Shown here piece after piece: positions 25,634 through 33,739 of a DNA stretch of 35,628 nt. The position numbers were made by a program, and so were the translations under genes. Within the stretch, counting starts at the first letter, position 1. Every line of letters starts with the position of its first letter. The notes under the pieces were generated by a model. It worked only from the letters and a program-made list of their open reading frames with translations. It had not been told where the DNA came from and did not search any database. Source of the DNA: an uncultured Eubacteriales bacterium. GTDB taxonomy: Bacteria > Bacillota > Clostridia > Oscillospirales > Oscillospiraceae. The stretch spans positions 1 through 35,628 of the forward strand of contig UQZR01000025.1 in NCBI GenBank assembly GCA_900545585.1, read 5' to 3'.

Positions 25634-26176
25634 TCAACCCTCGATGATCTCCTGGAAGTACAGGGCGTTCATGCCGGTGCCGTCCAGCATAGCCACCATC
25701 ACGGTGTGGCCGTCCTTGTCGATGAAGGTGCCGGCATAGGTGACGCCGCCCACCTCGATCTTCATGGTGCCGCCGTCCTCGCTGAGGGAGTAGGTGCCCT
25801 CGGTCTGCTCCTCATCCTCGGCCAGCACCACCTTACTCTCGTCCACGAAGATGAACTGGTACACATCGTGGAGCTGGCTCATGACCTCCTGGGTCTGATC
25901 CGCGGTCATCTGCACGCCGTCGACATAGCCGCCGATGAAGGTCCAGTAGGTACCCGCCACTTCGGGAGCGGGAATAAACTGATCGGCCAGGATGGTCAGC
26001 AGGCTCTGGCCCTCAGGGCTGGTCTGGGTATCGTCCGCGGCGGCATCGTCCTGCACCTGCTGCTGATCGTCAGCAGCGTCGTCGCCCGTGTCGGCGGTAT
26101 CACCGCAGGCCACCAGAGCAAATGCCATCATCATCGCCAGCAGCAGAGCCAGCAGTTTCTTGAGTTTCATGTTCAT
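25634..26176 (-). CDS. Putative lipoprotein
   Basis: A 180-residue lipoprotein of unknown function. The signal peptide ends in a VAC lipobox (FALVACG). After a long Asp/Gln/Ala-rich linker (DTADTGDDAADDQQ) comes a compact domain, GTYWTFIGGYVDG, SLSEDGGTMKIEVGG and a C-terminal beta-rich stretch, resembling lipocalin-like lipoproteins such as that at 656-1303. The start is the first ATG behind GGAGGAAGA; the second, two codons later, is also possible. It is 71 bases after the C11 peptidase gene with a hairpin in the gap, and may belong to that operon. Confidence 0.8.
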   Translation of the reverse strand: MNMKLKKLLALLLAMMMAFALVACGDTADTGDDAADDQQQVQDDAAADDTQTSPEGQSLLTILADQFIPAPEVAGTYWTFIGGYVDGVQMTADQTQEVMSQLHDVYQFIFVDESKVVLAEDEEQTEGTYSLSEDGGTMKIEVGGVTYAGTFIDKDGHTVMVAMLDGTGMNALYFQEIIEG

Positions 26177-26210
26177 TCTTCCTCCATTATTGTCGTTTCT
26201 CTTGATATCT

Positions 26211-26236
26211 ATATAAACCGCCTCTGCGGTCTATAT
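26211..26236 (-). repeat. Inverted repeat between peptidase and lipoprotein genes
   Basis: ATATAAACCGC (26211-26221) and GCGGTCTATAT (26226-26236) pair over 11 bases with one mismatch and a four-base loop. It could attenuate transcription or stabilise mRNA between the two genes. Confidence 0.5.
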
Positions 26237-26247
26237 CGTTCTTTGCA

Positions 26248-28197
26248 TCACACGCTGGTGGAGATGCTGTCGCCCTCCATGGTGAAGACGGTCGGGCTGG
26301 AGTAGGCGCAGTTGTCCATGGCGTCCCGCATTTCGAACACCATGACGTACCGCCCGTCCGGCAGCGCCGTCTCGCCGAAGGCGGTGTCCGCCGTCACCGT
26401 GATGGTCTCCGCCTCGTAGGCCTCAAAATCATCGTCACCGGAAATACTGGACATATACCACACGGTGGTGAGCTCATCGCCCTCCTGCAGCAGCCGCAGC
26501 TCCTTACCGGCCATGCCGTTCTCATCCAGGCCCTGCCGTGCGCCCAGGATCTCCCAGGTCTCCGTGGAGAAGTTATAGGCCACCTGCAGGTTGTATGCCT
26601 CGCCGTTCAGCAGCACCGGCACGGTATACAGGTTGTAGTCGTCACCCTCACTGCTGAGCTCCATGTAGACCACAGCGCCGTCGATGCTGCCCCAGACGCC
26701 CCGGAAGTTGTCGGTGAACACGCCGTTCTCCCAGTCGCCGACGATGTCGTTGTCCCTGCCCAGCATCAGCAGGCTGTCGCTGTCCGGATCCGTATAGTAC
26801 AGGGAGAAATTCACGGACGCCAGCAGACTGTCGGCCTCCGGCCCCAGGGTCAGCACGGCGCGGCCCTCATCGTTCAGGGTCAGAGGCGCGTTGTCCCAAT
26901 CCATAGCGGACAGCGTCTCCACCTCAGGCAGGTCGTGGATATCCATCTCCGCCAGATAGTCCATGCCGCTCTGGTCCAGCTCACCGGTAAGCTCATAGAG
27001 ATAGAAGTACTTGAACGCCGTGCCGGCGCCCAGACCGGCATAGCTGGCCGCCTCGTCTGCATCGCCGTTATAGGAGTAGTAGCAGGACAGGCCCGTGGCC
27101 TCGCTGCGGTAGGGGCCCTTCACCTGATACAGCACGCAGCTGTCCAGCGCATCCAGCACCGCCTGGGCCGAGGGCAGTATATCGCCGCTCTGGCGGGCCA
27201 TGTGGCCCAGGTCCACCATGTTGGCGTAGCCCTCCTCGCGGGTGTTGCCGCCGTAGTTCTCGCTGCGGTCCGCCACGCGGGCAAACCGCGTGAAGAAGGA
27301 CGGGTCCTGGCAGGCGGCGCTCAGCGCCTCCGCGCCGTAGCTCTCATAGGCCGTCAGCAGCGGCCCGATCTGGGACAGGTCGGTGAGAGACAGCGTCACA
27401 CTGTCCTCCGTGCCCGCCAGCTCGCAGCCGGTGTAGTACGCATCGCAGATGGCGCGTCCCAGAGCGGCGCCGTCCATGGACGGCTGTTCCGCCAGCGCGC
27501 CCACCCAGTCGGTGTAGTACCAGCCGTTGCCCGGCTCCGTCTCCTCCGACGCCACCAGATAGCGGCTCAGGTCGCAGAAGGTGTAAGCCACGTCCACCGT
27601 GGCCATCAGGCAGGTGTCAAAGCCCACCAGCTCCACCGGCTGCTGCCCCGCCTCCAGCGACGGCTCCCACACCTGGGAAAACGCGGCGTACATCTCGTCC
27701 AGCGTCAGGGAGTCGTAGTCGTACAGCTCGTCAAAAGCCGCGCCGGACACCGAGCCGCCGCCGTGGTTCCAGAACACCACCGCCGTCTTGTCGGCGGGGT
27801 AGCTGTCCTTGGCAAACTGCAGAAACGCCGCCAGCGTCTCGCTGTCGCCCATACTGGCCGAGGGTTGCTCGTCCACCAGCTGCAATCCCTCGCTGTTGTA
27901 CACGAAGCGCTGCAGCTTGGAGGCATCCACCACGTCGTTCTGCCACTCGGCAGCGCCGCCGGTCTGGATGACCACCGTCACGTTCTCCGGCAGCTCCACC
28001 TCCATCAGCTCGCTGAGGTCCGTGGTGGCGCAGCCGCCCCCGGTCTCCAGATCGCTGCCGCAGAGGTACCAGTATACCGCCCAGCTGCTGCCGTCCTCCG
28101 CCGTATTGTTGTCCGGCGTACCGGGCTCATCGCCGCAGGCGGCCAGCGGCAGGGCCATGACCAGCGCCATCATCAGCGCGAAAATTTTCTTCTTCAT
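26248..28197 (-). CDS. C11 family (clostripain-like) cysteine peptidase lipoprotein
   Basis: A 649-residue lipoprotein with signal peptide and lipobox LAAC (Cys21). The peptidase domain (~38-400) has the C11 signatures: AVYWYLCGSDLE near 40-51, the catalytic His145 in FWNHGGGS and Cys196 in GFDTCLMAT. C11 enzymes cleave after Lys/Arg and are matured autocatalytically; here the enzyme is probably membrane-anchored outside the cell. The part from ~430 to the end is beta-rich and of unknown role. It starts two bases after the SHOCT-protein stop, so translation is coupled. It belongs to the operon controlled by the predicted LytTR site at 29257 and could process the giant surface protein, which is inference. 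Confidence 0.88.
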   Translation of the reverse strand: MKKKIFALMMALVMALPLAACGDEPGTPDNNTAEDGSSWAVYWYLCGSDLETGGGCATTDLSELMEVELPENVTVVIQTGGAAEWQNDVVDASKLQRFVYNSEGLQLVDEQPSASMGDSETLAAFLQFAKDSYPADKTAVVFWNHGGGSVSGAAFDELYDYDSLTLDEMYAAFSQVWEPSLEAGQQPVELVGFDTCLMATVDVAYTFCDLSRYLVASEETEPGNGWYYTDWVGALAEQPSMDGAALGRAICDAYYTGCELAGTEDSVTLSLTDLSQIGPLLTAYESYGAEALSAACQDPSFFTRFARVADRSENYGGNTREEGYANMVDLGHMARQSGDILPSAQAVLDALDSCVLYQVKGPYRSEATGLSCYYSYNGDADEAASYAGLGAGTAFKYFYLYELTGELDQSGMDYLAEMDIHDLPEVETLSAMDWDNAPLTLNDEGRAVLTLGPEADSLLASVNFSLYYTDPDSDSLLMLGRDNDIVGDWENGVFTDNFRGVWGSIDGAVVYMELSSEGDDYNLYTVPVLLNGEAYNLQVAYNFSTETWEILGARQGLDENGMAGKELRLLQEGDELTTVWYMSSISGDDDFEAYEAETITVTADTAFGETALPDGRYVMVFEMRDAMDNCAYSSPTVFTMEGDSISTSV

Positions 28198-28199
28198 AT

Positions 28200-29156
28200 T
28201 CAGATCCCCAGCAGCTGCTTCTTCTTGGCAGCAAACTCCTCCTCGGTGATGACGCCGGTGTCCACCAGCATCTTGTACTTCTGCAGCTCCGCCACCGTGT
28301 CCACGACAGGAGCCGCGGCCTGAACGGGCTGGGCCGCCTGAGCGGCCGGCGCGGCGGCGGTCTCGCCGTCCCACAGCTCTCTGGCGCCGGGATTCATCAC
28401 ATGGGCCAGCGCCGTGGCCATGCGGTGCAGCTCCTCCACCTTTTCATCGTACTCATTGAGATAGTCGATGACGCTGGGGTTCGTGGAGCTGAAGGACGGC
28501 GCGCTGATCTCATTCCGGAAAGACTTCCAGTACGGGTCGCTGAGGATGACCTCCACGCTGAACTTATGCACCGGTGCGTCCGCCTCGAAGCGGGGCTCCG
28601 GTATATCGAACCGGCGGTCGTCCGGCTCCCCGGGACGGCGGTCGCGGTCACGCATGCGCTCCATCCGCTCCATGCGCTCGTACTCCTCTTTCTGCATCTG
28701 GAAGCGGTCCACCCGCATCTGCATGGCCCGCGCCCGCTCCGGCACGTCGCTCTGATGGCAGTGCAGGCCGTCGGCCCTGCCCTCGAACAGGGTCTTGCCG
28801 TCCTCCAGGAAGCGGAAGGACACCAGCGCCGACGCCGGAAATACCAGTGCGCCGTCGTATCCCTTCAGCCGCAGCAGACGGTGCTCCGTGTCCGCCAGCA
28901 GCTCGCCGCTCAGAAAGCCGAAGCTCATGCGGTCCGTCTCCTTGAACGCATCCCGCAGCGCCTGGTTTTCGTCATAGTAAGCGATGTATTTCTTGAACTG
29001 ATCCAGCGACATGCGCTCCAGCACGCCGTCCGGCAGATCCACCTTACCGGCGCATTCCTTGCACAAGGGCATATCCTCCACCTTGGTGGCCAGCAGCCGC
29101 GGGGTAGGGCTGCCGCAGATGGGGCAGAGCTTTTTATTGTTACTGAATAATCCCAT
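28200..29156 (-). CDS. DUF4428/SHOCT-domain protein
   Basis: A 318-residue cytosolic protein. The N-terminus MGLFSNNKKLCPICG has two CxxC pairs (CPICG, CKECAGK), forming a DUF4428-type zinc ribbon. A middle part is rich in Arg/Glu/Met (ERMERMERMRDRDRR), helical. The last ~35 residues, ELQKYKMLVDTGVITEEEF with KKKQLLGI, are a SHOCT domain (short C-terminal oligomerisation helix). The start at 29156 with AGGAGGG before it is much better than upstream in-frame codons in the regulatory region. It is the first gene of an operon with the C11 peptidase, behind the promoter and predicted LytTR site at 29218-29286. Confidence 0.85.
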   Translation of the reverse strand: MGLFSNNKKLCPICGSPTPRLLATKVEDMPLCKECAGKVDLPDGVLERMSLDQFKKYIAYYDENQALRDAFKETDRMSFGFLSGELLADTEHRLLRLKGYDGALVFPASALVSFRFLEDGKTLFEGRADGLHCHQSDVPERARAMQMRVDRFQMQKEEYERMERMERMRDRDRRPGEPDDRRFDIPEPRFEADAPVHKFSVEVILSDPYWKSFRNEISAPSFSSTNPSVIDYLNEYDEKVEELHRMATALAHVMNPGARELWDGETAAAPAAQAAQPVQAAAPVVDTVAELQKYKMLVDTGVITEEEFAAKKKQLLGI

Positions 29157-29217
29157 AGGACCCTCCTGTATTCTCCGTTCGTTCCGGCGGTCTGAACCGC
29201 CCACTCTCCGTTTCGGC

Positions 29218-29223
29218 AGTATA
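29218..29223 (-). promoter_or_regulatory. -10 box of the SHOCT-C11 peptidase operon
   Basis: On the minus strand a consensus-like TATACT lies 62 bases ahead of the start codon at 29156 and 33 bases downstream of the second LytTR-type repeat pair. Confidence 0.6.
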
Positions 29224-29256
29224 GCATGTTTTTCGACAGCGATACAGGCTCCGCCT

Positions 29257-29286
29257 GAAATGTATGTTTTTTCGGCGCGAAATGTC
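29257..29286. promoter_or_regulatory. Predicted LytTR binding site, copy 2
   Basis: A GAAATGT pair (29257-29263 and 29279-29285) at 22 bp spacing, identical to the copy at 23441 except for three A/G changes in the spacer. It is positioned 33 bases from the -10 TATACT of the SHOCT-C11 operon, matching the 34-base position of copy 1. The intergenic stretch 29157-29486 otherwise holds the operon promoter and, further right, presumably the promoter of the truncated SASP gene, which I cannot fix. Confidence 0.78.
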
Positions 29287-29486
29287 GGCATCGTACTGCC
29301 GGGACTTCTGACGCAGCATGGCGCGTTTCGATCGGCGGAACTGTGTTTGTCCTTGTTGCCTGACGCCATCTTCAGCAGATATTACCAGCCCTCGCCGCCG
29401 CATATTCGCCGTCCCTCGGGAAAAGCTATGACTGCGATACCCAATCAGAGTTTATCGCTCAACAACAGGAAAGGAGATTTTTCAAT

Positions 29487-29648
29487 ATGTCCAGTAAGAA
29501 CAGCAGCAAGCTGAACGTTCCTGAGGCCAAGGCCGCTATGGATAAGTTTAAGATGGAGGCCGCCTCCGAGGAAGATGTGTATCCACCTCAAAGAATTTTT
29601 CCGACCCCCGATTTTTGGCTTAAATGCAGGAAAAATGCGTTTTCTTAA
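29487..29648 (+). pseudogene. Alpha/beta-type small acid-soluble spore protein gene, interrupted
   Basis: The gene has a good AAAGGAG ribosome site and starts MSSKNSSKLNVPEAKAAMDK, the N-terminal pattern of alpha/beta SASPs, which coat spore DNA and protect it against UV. It continues with KFKMEAASE, which contains the E-A bond cut by the germination protease GPR. After about codon 28 (29570) the family sequence (expected EFGV/EVGV then SVGGxMV) stops, and the frame runs into unrelated residues to a TAA at 29646. The C-terminal DNA-binding half is missing. The break coincides with the end of a serine-recombinase element, so insertion is the likely cause. The 53-codon hybrid product should not bind DNA. 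Confidence 0.85.
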
Positions 29649-29677
29649 AAAGCCAGTTTTTGAGGTGGAAACATCTT
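29572..29677. repeat. Inverted repeats at the recombinase end of the element
   Basis: AAGATGT (29572-29578) plus CCACCTCAAA (29583-29592) recur inverted as TTTGAGGTGG (29659-29668) and ACATCTT (29671-29677). A tight palindrome CTTGTT-TGA-AACAAG directly follows (29675-29689). Such arms flanking a recombinase gene may be recombinase-binding half sites or the att site; which one is not decided. Confidence 0.5.
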
Positions 29678-29712
29678 GTTTGAAACAAGTGTATCTTTGT
29701 CGTGGACATTCG

Positions 29713-31410
29713 TCACATTCCTGCCACGGAAGCAGCCTCTTCACGATCTCTATTCGCCTGCACTTGACGCAGGTCGTCTCCCGATACTTCCCCGATAAAG
29801 CGGTAGAAGATGCGGATACTCTGCCGGTACGGGGTACGCGGCCCGGCAACTTTTCTGCCCTCCGGCAGTATCTTTTCACCGATCTCGATACGGTCGATGA
29901 AGGTGTGCAATATATTTCTATCCAGCGTTTCTACATAGGTATACCGTTTGGCGAGGTCAAAGAACAGTCCATAGGCGCTGCGTATCTCCTTTGCCGTTGT
30001 CTCGCCCTCCAGCAGCTTCTTACGGCGCACGGCCAGTTCCTCGATCTCCCTGCTGAACTTTTTGACCATTTCCTCCTGAATGTCATTACTGAGCGCCCCT
30101 GCGATATTGTCGCGGTAGGAGCGTTCGATCATCTTCTTGAGGCGGGCGGTCTGCTTGTCGATGTTCTCGATCTGCACGACGGGGTCTTCGCCGCCCAGAG
30201 AGGCGTTGGCCTGCTCGATGGCGTTCTCCGTGATAGCGCGGATCGTACTTTCATCGAAGGACAGCAGCTTATTGAGGTCACAGCGAACGACTTCCATCAG
30301 GTCATCGTAGCGGATACGCGCCCCATGCATGCAGCGGGTCTGCGTTCTGGAACTCAGGTTGTTGCATACCAGATACCAGTATTTCGCCCGTTCTCCGTTG
30401 TAGACGGAACCGCCGGAACACATGGCCGCGCCGCAGCAGGCACAGCAGGCGATGCCGCCGAAGATGCTGTGGCGGAACGCGGGATTTGCCCCGTTCGCCT
30501 TGGTGTTCTCGCCCATAAAGTGAGCGGCCATGTCGAACTGCTCCTGCGACACCAGCGCCTCGTGGGTGTTCTTCGTGAATACCCATTCCTCCTCCGGTAC
30601 CTTGACCTTCTTCTTGGACTTCACGCTGACCTTGCGGCTCTTGCCCAGCAGCGTGTGTCCCAGGTAGACCCGATTGCGAAGAATGCGTTTCACGGTGGTA
30701 TAGTTCCACATGTCGGACATCCGCTGTGCGCCGCGCTCGGTGAAGTTGTCACGGCATTCCACGCGGTACTTCAGCGGCGGCATGATGCACGACTCGTTGA
30801 GCCGTATGGCGATGCTGCGGCAGGACTGGCCGGAGGCCGCCATATCAAAGATCATCTTGACCACCGGCGCGGTGTTCTCGTCCGGCACAAGCTGGTCGGT
30901 GGTGCGCTCCGCCTTCCGGTAGCCGTAGGGCGGGCAGGCCACATACTTGCCGTTGTTGCGCTTGGTGTTCAGCGTCTGCTTGACCTTACGGGACGTATCC
31001 CGCAGATAGACGTCGTTCATGGCAAACTGAAACGGTGCCATCAGGTTATCTCCCTCGGAGTCAAAATTGCTGCCGGGGGCCAGATAATGGATGCCGTGTT
31101 CAGGAAAATAGCGCTCCGCATAGTGGCTGGATTCCGTCATATCACGGCCCAGACGAGACAGGTCTTTGGTGATGACCATATTGACCTTGCCGGTTTTCAG
31201 ATGCTCCAGCATGGCGCGGAAGCCGGGGCGCTCGAAGTTGCCGCCGGAATAGCCGTCATCGGTAAACTCCTCCACCAGAATAATACCGTGTTTTTCGCAG
31301 TATTCCCGCACAATGGTACGCTGGTTGGTAATACTGGCAGATTCGCCGTACTTCCGTTCCTCATCGGAAAGGCGGTAGTAGGCGTCTGCAAGCTGGACGT
31401 GGTTCCTCAT
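29713..31410 (-). CDS. Large serine recombinase (site-specific integrase)
   Basis: A 565-residue large serine recombinase that integrates and excises the element. The resolvase domain has the nucleophile Ser15 in YYRLS, DDGYSGGNFERPGF and the catalytic Arg region KDLSRLGRDM. Then comes the recombinase domain (PPYGYRKAE..., YNYTTVKRILRN-type), a zinc ribbon (CCACCGAAMCSGG with later Cys), a coiled coil (~430-480) and a C-terminal basic domain. The ATG at 31410 follows AAAGGAGG, preferred over an upstream in-frame start. Its 3' end faces the SASP junction, as expected for an integrase gene next to att. Confidence 0.95.
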   Translation of the reverse strand: MRNHVQLADAYYRLSDEERKYGESASITNQRTIVREYCEKHGIILVEEFTDDGYSGGNFERPGFRAMLEHLKTGKVNMVITKDLSRLGRDMTESSHYAERYFPEHGIHYLAPGSNFDSEGDNLMAPFQFAMNDVYLRDTSRKVKQTLNTKRNNGKYVACPPYGYRKAERTTDQLVPDENTAPVVKMIFDMAASGQSCRSIAIRLNESCIMPPLKYRVECRDNFTERGAQRMSDMWNYTTVKRILRNRVYLGHTLLGKSRKVSVKSKKKVKVPEEEWVFTKNTHEALVSQEQFDMAAHFMGENTKANGANPAFRHSIFGGIACCACCGAAMCSGGSVYNGERAKYWYLVCNNLSSRTQTRCMHGARIRYDDLMEVVRCDLNKLLSFDESTIRAITENAIEQANASLGGEDPVVQIENIDKQTARLKKMIERSYRDNIAGALSNDIQEEMVKKFSREIEELAVRRKKLLEGETTAKEIRSAYGLFFDLAKRYTYVETLDRNILHTFIDRIEIGEKILPEGRKVAGPRTPYRQSIRIFYRFIGEVSGDDLRQVQANRDREEAASVAGM

Positions 31411-31447
31411 TGTTCCTCCTTTCCGGAACCACTCATTTACGGTTCCA

Positions 31448-31606
31448 TTATACCATGCGGCTGTCCTGCTGGTCAAAATTTGCGGCCTGTTTTCCAGTGA
31501 AAATGATTTCCTCTGTTACCACTTCCTGGATGGTTTTTGTGCCGGTAAATACGCGCTCGATCACATAAGTCGCCGCGCCGATCTGCTGTTCATTCTTATC
31601 GTTCAA
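31448..31606 (-). CDS. Small element protein of 52 residues
   Basis: A short ORF starting with TTG behind GGAGGTG, beginning MNDKNEQQIGAATYVIERVF and containing GTKTIQEVVTEEIIF. It ends 37 bases before the recombinase start, on the same strand, with a stop at 31448-31450. Its start overlaps the stop of the ORF upstream (TTGA). Similar small proteins often precede recombinases in clostridial elements; a role as excisionase or accessory protein would be guesswork. It contains no cysteines and no membrane segment. Confidence 0.7.
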   Translation of the reverse strand: MNDKNEQQIGAATYVIERVFTGTKTIQEVVTEEIIFTGKQAANFDQQDSRMV

Positions 31607-32001
31607 GTGTCGCCACCTCCGTTACCATTATGAACGTTTCTTTCCAACTCTAACCAAAAAGCCGTCGAGCATACAGGCAAACGCTTGTCTGCAAGCTCCA
31701 CGGCTTTGCATTTTGTCTCTTTTCTCAAGCAAAACAGGCGGCTGGTGGCTGCCAGCCTCACGGGAATCTCACCCCGGCCCATGCTGATGGGTGCGCCGCA
31801 CGATGCTTTGAGGGCGTCCAATGCGGGAGTATCTTTAAGGGTGCCGGTGGTCATGGCCAACAGAGTGCCGCCCTGTTTCTGAACAACGCCTGTTTCGCTC
31901 CCTCCCCATGGGAAGATCATGGCGGGCGCTGTCCTATGGCTCACACCGGCACGAACGTACCTGTCTGCTCTATTCCGTGCCGCAATCGCAGCCCTTTTCA
32001 A
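31603..32001 (-). CDS. Uncertain element ORF of 132 residues
   Basis: An open frame whose end overlaps the start of the 52-residue protein by four bases and whose last codons contain that gene's ribosome site, which supports translational coupling. A plausible TTG start is at 32001, 13 bases after AAGGAG, with MTTGTLKDTPALDALKAS as an alternative internal start. Residues include ISMGRGEIPVRLAATSRLF and VELADKRLPV. No domain is recognised. It could also be non-coding sequence with a long open frame in GC-rich DNA. Confidence 0.4.
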   Translation of the reverse strand: MKRAAIAARNRADRYVRAGVSHRTAPAMIFPWGGSETGVVQKQGGTLLAMTTGTLKDTPALDALKASCGAPISMGRGEIPVRLAATSRLFCLRKETKCKAVELADKRLPVCSTAFWLELERNVHNGNGGGDT

Positions 32002-32038
32002 TGTGCAACATCGGCTCCTTATCAGCCTGCATCAGCCA

Positions 32039-32395
32039 TCAAAGATTTGATGGCTGATGCACACTCATGAAGAGGAAACCGCGGCGGCGGTGCGGAAAGG
32101 AAACACACCGCCGCCGCGAAGCAGGGGGAGACTTTGCAATTCGGATGATGTCGAATTTTAGGATGCTCTCGATTAGCTTTATCTCAAGCTGACCGCGCAC
32201 CGCCTCATCCACGAAGTAGTAAAGGTTCCCTGCGGCGTCGTAAAAGCAACGCGTAGCCAGGCGGCGTATGTAGCCCTCATAGTGCTTCAGGATGCAGCAA
32301 ATGGCGGCTTCGTCGCCCTGCGACGCCGCGTGGATCACCGAAAACGGGAGCAGTGTCTTATTGCGGACACACTTCGTATGTAAGAGATTAGTCAT
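32039..32395 (-). CDS. HTH_16-like conjugative-element regulator, with altered C-terminus
   Basis: A 118-residue protein that matches the helix-turn-helix family of conjugative transposons: LLPFSVIHAASQGDEAAICC, ILKHYEGYIRRLATRCFYD, a VDEAVRGQLEIKLIESILKF end. The start MTNLL at 32395 follows GGAGG and overlaps the upstream sigma-like gene by eight bases. After residue ~84, where the family normally ends, a 34-residue basic tail (RIAKSPPASRRRCVSF) follows that looks unrelated, suggesting a 3' truncation or frameshift with a new stop. Confidence 0.75.
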   Translation of the reverse strand: MTNLLHTKCVRNKTLLPFSVIHAASQGDEAAICCILKHYEGYIRRLATRCFYDAAGNLYYFVDEAVRGQLEIKLIESILKFDIIRIAKSPPASRRRCVSFPHRRRGFLFMSVHQPSNL

Positions 32396-32804
32396 CGCCA
32401 TCCTCCATTCGTTTTCTGAGTTCAGCAAGGGTATCTGTCCGTCGATGCTGTACGGTCCGACGCGCCATATCCAGCAGTTCCCCAATCTCTCGGTCACTCA
32501 TATCCATGAAGTAGGACAGCAGGATCACATCTCGTTTCTCCCGCAGGAGGGCAGCCAGTGCCGCCGCAAGACGGTCATCATTGACAGGGATGCGGTATCC
32601 ACACACTTCAAATACCATGGGATGAACATCCTCATAGCGCAGTTTTTCAAAAAGCTCCGGAGGCAACTCTGAAAGGCTGTATTCCCGTGCCCTGCGGCGC
32701 ACCTCTGACCGTTTCATACCCGCATTCTCCTGACGCAATATCTTTTTGCAGTAGCTATCAAATATGTGCCGGACGCTCTCTTTTTGATTCCGAAGAAGCT
32801 TCAA
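32388..32804 (-). CDS. Sigma-70 region 4-like regulator of the element
   Basis: A 138-residue protein. The start is a TTG at 32804 behind AAAGGAGG, with KLLRNQKESVRHIFDSYCKK as the first residues; longer in-frame starts have no ribosome site. The C-terminal part RDVILLSYFMDMSDREIG and LLDMARRTVQHRRT is a sigma-70 region 4 (HTH) with the expected DREIGxLL core. Such small sigma-like proteins accompany clostridial mobile elements. It overlaps the HTH_16 gene by eight bases, so both are probably one unit with the downstream genes. Confidence 0.8.
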   Translation of the reverse strand: MKLLRNQKESVRHIFDSYCKKILRQENAGMKRSEVRRRAREYSLSELPPELFEKLRYEDVHPMVFEVCGYRIPVNDDRLAAALAALLREKRDVILLSYFMDMSDREIGELLDMARRTVQHRRTDTLAELRKRMEDGDD

Positions 32805-33013
32805 GCCGTCATCCTCCTTTGCTGCTCGGAAGGTTTTTTCTCTTTTCCTTTCACCAAATACTCTGTTTGCGGAAGACAGTTTTGGCCAATTATTTGAAAC
32901 TCTTTTCTTCGTATTTTTTACAACGCTTTTCCCCCACTCCATCATTCTTAAAAACCAAGAAAGGGTAGAATGGGGGCTGCGGCAGCGGGAATCAATCGAT
33001 ACCTTTTGATACA

Positions 33014-33050
33014 AAAAAGCATCTACCTGCTGCACAGGTAGATGCTTTTT
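33014..33050. terminator. Intrinsic terminator right of the element genes
   Basis: Arms 33014-33029 and 33035-33050 (16 bp) enclose loop CTGCA, with A-run before and T-run after, so it can act on both strands. It separates the sigma-like gene's upstream region from what lies to the right. Confidence 0.85.
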
Positions 33051-33207
33051 ATACCGTTCTTAGACATCCATGAGGCCAAATCTGCCCACCGCAGAATACC
33101 TTGCTGTATTTGTTGTGTTGACGCGCCTTATGAACGAGAGTGCATCACAGGCTCGGATGTTTCCCAAACTGTTTGACCGATTCTTTCTATAACGCGTGTG
33201 CGAAGCG

Positions 33208-33240
33208 CAGAGCCGCAGTTCGATCCGAACTGCGGCTCTG
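33208..33240. repeat. Strong hairpin downstream of the 161-residue gene
   Basis: A perfect 15-bp stem (33208-33222 with 33226-33240), loop ATC, without T-run. It is downstream of the minus-strand gene at 33254 and may terminate or stabilise its mRNA. The 200 bases before it (33051-33207) hold no gene I can see. Confidence 0.55.
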
Positions 33241-33253
33241 AATCCTTAGGGTT

Positions 33254-33739
33254 CTATGTCCCTGTCCATTTGTCAAACGGATACTGGTTATAGTAGTCAT
33301 CAGACAAACGATCTCCGCGCTCATAAAAGCGCACTGCTACAAACGCGGGTCCTTCAGCTTTTGTGCCCGTCGTCAAAATCTCATTGTCCTCAGATACTTT
33401 ACCGTACCGCCGTTCATAGGCTCGCGTATAGTTTCGAGCAAAATCTTTATCCTGTAGAAGCTCCGCTGCCCGTTGGAGAATCGTCTCCTTTTCTTTATCA
33501 GAAAGAGCCGACTTCGTAGTAACGCGGATCTCTATATGTTGCGGAAATCCATACTGCACGGTAACGCGGTAAGCCCCATGGTTTTCCTTAACGTATGTGA
33601 TAAAGTTCTTTGTTTCCGGCGTTCGCAGCGGGAGTGCATCCAGCCCATGGTATTTTTTCATCCCCCATAAAACAGCGAGGGTGACGATGACAAGCGCGAA
33701 AACGACCCACTTGGGAATGCGGCAGGTATATACTCTCAT
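33254..33739 (-). CDS. Membrane-anchored protein of unknown function
   Basis: A 161-residue protein. Near the N-terminus a single hydrophobic segment (VVFALVIVTLAVLWGMKK) anchors it, and the remaining ~120 residues would be outside. These residues include VTVQYGFPQHIEIRVTTKS and a basic helical stretch. The ATG overlaps the stop of the upstream gene (ATGA), so it is translationally coupled. No family is recognised. The DNA is more AT-rich than in the core region. Confidence 0.75.
   Translation of the reverse strand: MRVYTCRIPKWVVFALVIVTLAVLWGMKKYHGLDALPLRTPETKNFITYVKENHGAYRVTVQYGFPQHIEIRVTTKSALSDKEKETILQRAAELLQDKDFARNYTRAYERRYGKVSEDNEILTTGTKAEGPAFVAVRFYERGDRLSDDYYNQYPFDKWTGT

Larger units (their letters stand above)
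29570..33055 (-). mobile_element. Serine-recombinase integrative element inserted in a SASP gene (right end unknown)
   Basis: Starting exactly where the SASP frame breaks, minus-strand genes for a large serine recombinase, a 52-residue protein, a 132-residue ORF, an HTH_16-like protein and a sigma-like factor follow, a set typical of clostridial integrative and mobilisable elements. The left end contains inverted repeats (29572-29677). The right end is not recognised: no SASP C-terminal half appears by 35628, so the boundary at 33055 marks only the last clearly linked gene and terminator. The element could continue beyond the window. Confidence 0.7.
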